Below, one piece after another: positions 62,320-64,000 of a stretch of DNA of 64,000 nucleotides (position 1 is the stretch's first letter; each line of letters begins with the position of its first letter). The notes below the pieces were generated by a model. It was not told the DNA's origin, did no database searches, and saw only the letters and a list, made by a program, of their open reading frames with translations. A program made the position numbers and the translations under genes. Origin of the DNA: Brachyspira hampsonii (lineage in GTDB: Bacteria > Spirochaetota > Brachyspiria > Brachyspirales > Brachyspiraceae); NCBI RefSeq assembly GCF_001746205.1, contig NZ_MDCO01000010.1, forward strand, positions 116,467 to 180,466, read 5' to 3'.

Positions 62320-63096
62320 ATGTTTAGAGTGATTGTTTTGATTTTTATTAGTTCTTTCTTAGGATTATACGCTGAGGTTTCAAGCGAGGCTAATGCTGTA
62401 TTAAAAGAAATAGATAATAAAAATAATGAATATCATTCAGGTGAGAGACTTGTAAGAACGAGCGAGGCTAAAGATATTTTAAACAGAATAAAAAACAGTA
62501 ATTTAAGCGAAGAGGAGAAAATGTATTTAAGTATAGAATGTTACACTCTATGGGCTAATGTATCTATAGCAAGCGGAAGTTTTGAAGAGGATTATAAAAT
62601 ATTAGGGGATATATATAAAGATCTTAAAAAGGATAAAGTTTTTAAGAAAGGCTCTTCTGATATTTACGGAGCTTATGCTAATTTTGCTAATTCTTTTGCT
62701 TCTCTTGCTTTTTTCAATAAAAAATATCCTTACAGTGTGATTGTTGATATGTATATTTATTCTCGTTTATCTTTATTAAAGAACAAAAATAATATAAGAG
62801 CAAAGCAGGTTTATGGAATGTGGCAGATAGCTACTTTGAGTTTTTATAATAATGCGGCATACTATTCTGTGATGACATCATTAAATGATACAAGTAATTT
62901 GCCTAATTATATGATTTACAGAGCTTATATTTACAGGTCTATGGCATATATGAAAGTAAATGAAACAGATAAGGCATTTGAAGAATTGGATAATGCTTTG
63001 AAAATGTATCCTAAAGGTTTTTACGGATATTTATTAAAAAGCTCTTACGATAAAGGTAATGACGGATTTTTAAGTGCGGAGGGGGCTGACTTTTAA
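62320..63096 (+). CDS. Exported helical protein, TPR-like, linked to an ABC ATPase
   Basis: The 258-residue protein has a signal peptide (MFRVIVLIFISSFLGLYAEVS) and a helical body (ILGDIYKDLKKDKVF, SDIYGAYANFANSFASLAFF, YRAYIYRSMAYMKVNETDKAFEELDNALKMYPKGFYGYLLKSS), the last part being a TPR-like pair. AAGGAT precedes the ATG. It ends 2 bp before the ABC ATPase gene, so they are co-translated and probably work together. The sequence is not a known family to me. Confidence 0.7.
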   Translation: MFRVIVLIFISSFLGLYAEVSSEANAVLKEIDNKNNEYHSGERLVRTSEAKDILNRIKNSNLSEEEKMYLSIECYTLWANVSIASGSFEEDYKILGDIYKDLKKDKVFKKGSSDIYGAYANFANSFASLAFFNKKYPYSVIVDMYIYSRLSLLKNKNNIRAKQVYGMWQIATLSFYNNAAYYSVMTSLNDTSNLPNYMIYRAYIYRSMAYMKVNETDKAFEELDNALKMYPKGFYGYLLKSSYDKGNDGFLSAEGADF

Positions 63097-63098
63097 TT

Positions 63099-63770
63099 AT
63101 GATAAAATGCGAAAATATATCAAAAATATATAAGACTAAAGATTATAATATAGCAGCAAATAAAAATATTAGTTTGGAGATAAAAGACGGAGAAATTGTT
63201 TGGGTGGCTGGAGTTTCTGGAGCTGGTAAAAGTACGCTTCTTCATATACTTTCAAGTATAGATATTCCTACAGAGGGAGCAGTTTATTGGAATGATAAAG
63301 AGGTTTCAAGATTGAGTGATAGAGAAAGAAGCAGTTTCAGACTTTTAAATATCGGGCTTATTTTACAGTCGCTTGAACTATTAAAAACTCAGAGTGTATT
63401 TGATAATGTGGCACTTCCTCTTAAATTTTTAAATGAAAGTTCTTCTAATATAAATAAAAAAGTTAATGAAATATTAGAAAACTTAAAAATAGATAATTTA
63501 AAAAAGAAAAAACCAGAACAGCTTTCAGGAGGACAAAAACAGAGAGTTGCCATAGCTAGAGCATTGGTAAGCGAAGCCCCTTATATATTCGGCGATGAGA
63601 TAAGTGCGAATTTAGATACTGACACGAGCAAGTTTATTTATGAATATATAAGAAGAACTATAAAGAGAAGAAACGGCATAGGCTTTTTTATTTCGCATGA
63701 TGAATTGATAGAGAATTATGCTGATACAAAATACATTATGAGAGATGGAGGACTAATACTCAATATATAG
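63099..63770 (+). CDS. ABC transporter ATPase, LolD/MacB type
   Basis: The 223-residue protein has Walker A VAGVSGAGKSTLLHILSSIDIPTEG, the signature PEQLSGGQKQRVAIARALV, Walker B YIFGDEISANLDT and the switch His in FFISHDELIE. The SSIDIPTEGxVxWNDKEVSRLSDRERSSFRLLNIGLILQS segment is characteristic of the LolD/MacB/FtsE branch. Its Walker B has GDE in place of the usual ADE. No permease is in the window to the right, so the partner is elsewhere or beyond 64000. Its link to the two exported proteins suggests lipoprotein or envelope export. Confidence 0.85.
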   Translation: MIKCENISKIYKTKDYNIAANKNISLEIKDGEIVWVAGVSGAGKSTLLHILSSIDIPTEGAVYWNDKEVSRLSDRERSSFRLLNIGLILQSLELLKTQSVFDNVALPLKFLNESSSNINKKVNEILENLKIDNLKKKKPEQLSGGQKQRVAIARALVSEAPYIFGDEISANLDTDTSKFIYEYIRRTIKRRNGIGFFISHDELIENYADTKYIMRDGGLILNI

Positions 63771-64000
63771 TAATAATTTTTAGTTTTTTGTGCCGTAGTC
63801 AAGCGAAGTGGTGAAAAGAACAGTAATAAAATTTTATTAATAATTATAATAGACTTGTTTCAAAACTAATTTTTTATAATTTTGTGGGGACTAGCCCTAC
63901 GAAGTACACAGTCGTGCCACACCCCACTTCTTTTGCCGAATAGGCACCTACAAAATAAGGCCTTATATCAGGTATAGAGTAGGCAGCTTTTATTTTACCT
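63771..64000. other. Non-coding right end with hairpin-capable less AT-rich segment
   Basis: No coding frame is recognisable. GTGGGG near 63884 and CCCCAC near 63925 can pair around the segment ACTAGCCCTACGAAG, and a less AT-rich island continues to about 63965. The sequence may be an intergenic repeat element or the 3' part of a transcript. The window ends before its extent is clear. Confidence 0.4.
63853..63895 (+). repeat. Degenerate 43-nt interspersed repeat, copy B
   Basis: This copy starts ACTTGTTTCAAAACTAATTTT and ends ACTAGC. It has the same length and orientation as copy A at 3024-3066, with strong matches in the first 21 and last 6 positions. Confidence 0.45.

Overview
The window is a very AT-rich bacterial chromosome segment. 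A pair of FlaA-type periplasmic flagellar sheath proteins, an Asn at the rifampicin-site position of RpoB, several small beta-barrel outer membrane proteins and the overall codon use point to a spirochaete, most likely the intestinal genus Brachyspira. The genus assignment is inference. Most of the window is housekeeping sequence. The accessory interest is concentrated between about 46.9 and 60.1 kb.

Layout. 0-2.7 kb (minus strand): three outer-membrane-type barrel proteins, the first cut by the window edge, and a lipoprotein. 2.7-9.4 kb: a 0.7 kb gene-poor gap, a stand-alone HIRAN protein, HolA, a ComFB-domain protein, a PerR-like Fur regulator and a GH57 branching enzyme. 9.4-9.74 kb: tmRNA on the minus strand. 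9.8-21.4 kb: a 7xLysM/degenerate LytM protein, acylphosphatase, a methyltransferase, a PAP2 phosphatase, two unknowns, an RND pump, ribokinase, small proteins and LrgAB. 21.5-33.1 kb: the classic rpmG-tRNA-Trp-secE-nusG-rplKAJL-rpoBC block, with an L10-leader-like RNA and a hairpin between rplL and rpoB. 33.1-46.7 kb: a TDT transporter, hisD/hisG/hisZ, RNase R, a chemoreceptor, a pseudouridine synthase, flaA x2, MazG, glutathione peroxidase and an ankyrin protein.

46.9-51.2 kb (minus strand) is a TetR regulator followed by a heterodimeric ABC exporter. Its promoter carries two perfect 13-bp palindromes 63 bp apart. 51.2-51.65 kb is a non-coding control region with a 58-bp perfect palindrome and a 50-bp tandem repeat. 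51.67-58.3 kb is the main find: a complete streptolysin-S-type thiazole/oxazole-modified microcin (TOMM) cluster. In order it encodes a SagB-like dehydrogenase, a SagC-like RRE/E1-like partner, a SagD-like YcaO ending in PHPLP, a SagE-like CPBP protease, a SagF-position membrane protein, a 42-residue precursor, then a terminator hairpin, an ABC ATPase and an ABC permease. The precursor is too short for ordinary ORF calling and has the core CCCTCCCTCC after a TPGG junction. The precursor resembles streptolysin S so closely that an SLS-like cytolysin or haemolysin is the natural prediction. Swine-dysentery Brachyspira have long been described as having an oxygen-stable, carrier-dependent, SLS-like haemolysin.

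58.4-60.07 kb directly downstream holds three broken genes: a frameshifted PadR regulator and two HAAS/DUF1700-like membrane proteins with stops. This looks like a decaying regulatory module. The window ends with an outer membrane barrel protein, two exported helical-repeat-like proteins, a LolD-type ABC ATPase, and a non-coding stretch holding a second copy of a degenerate 43-nt repeat also present at 3.0 kb.
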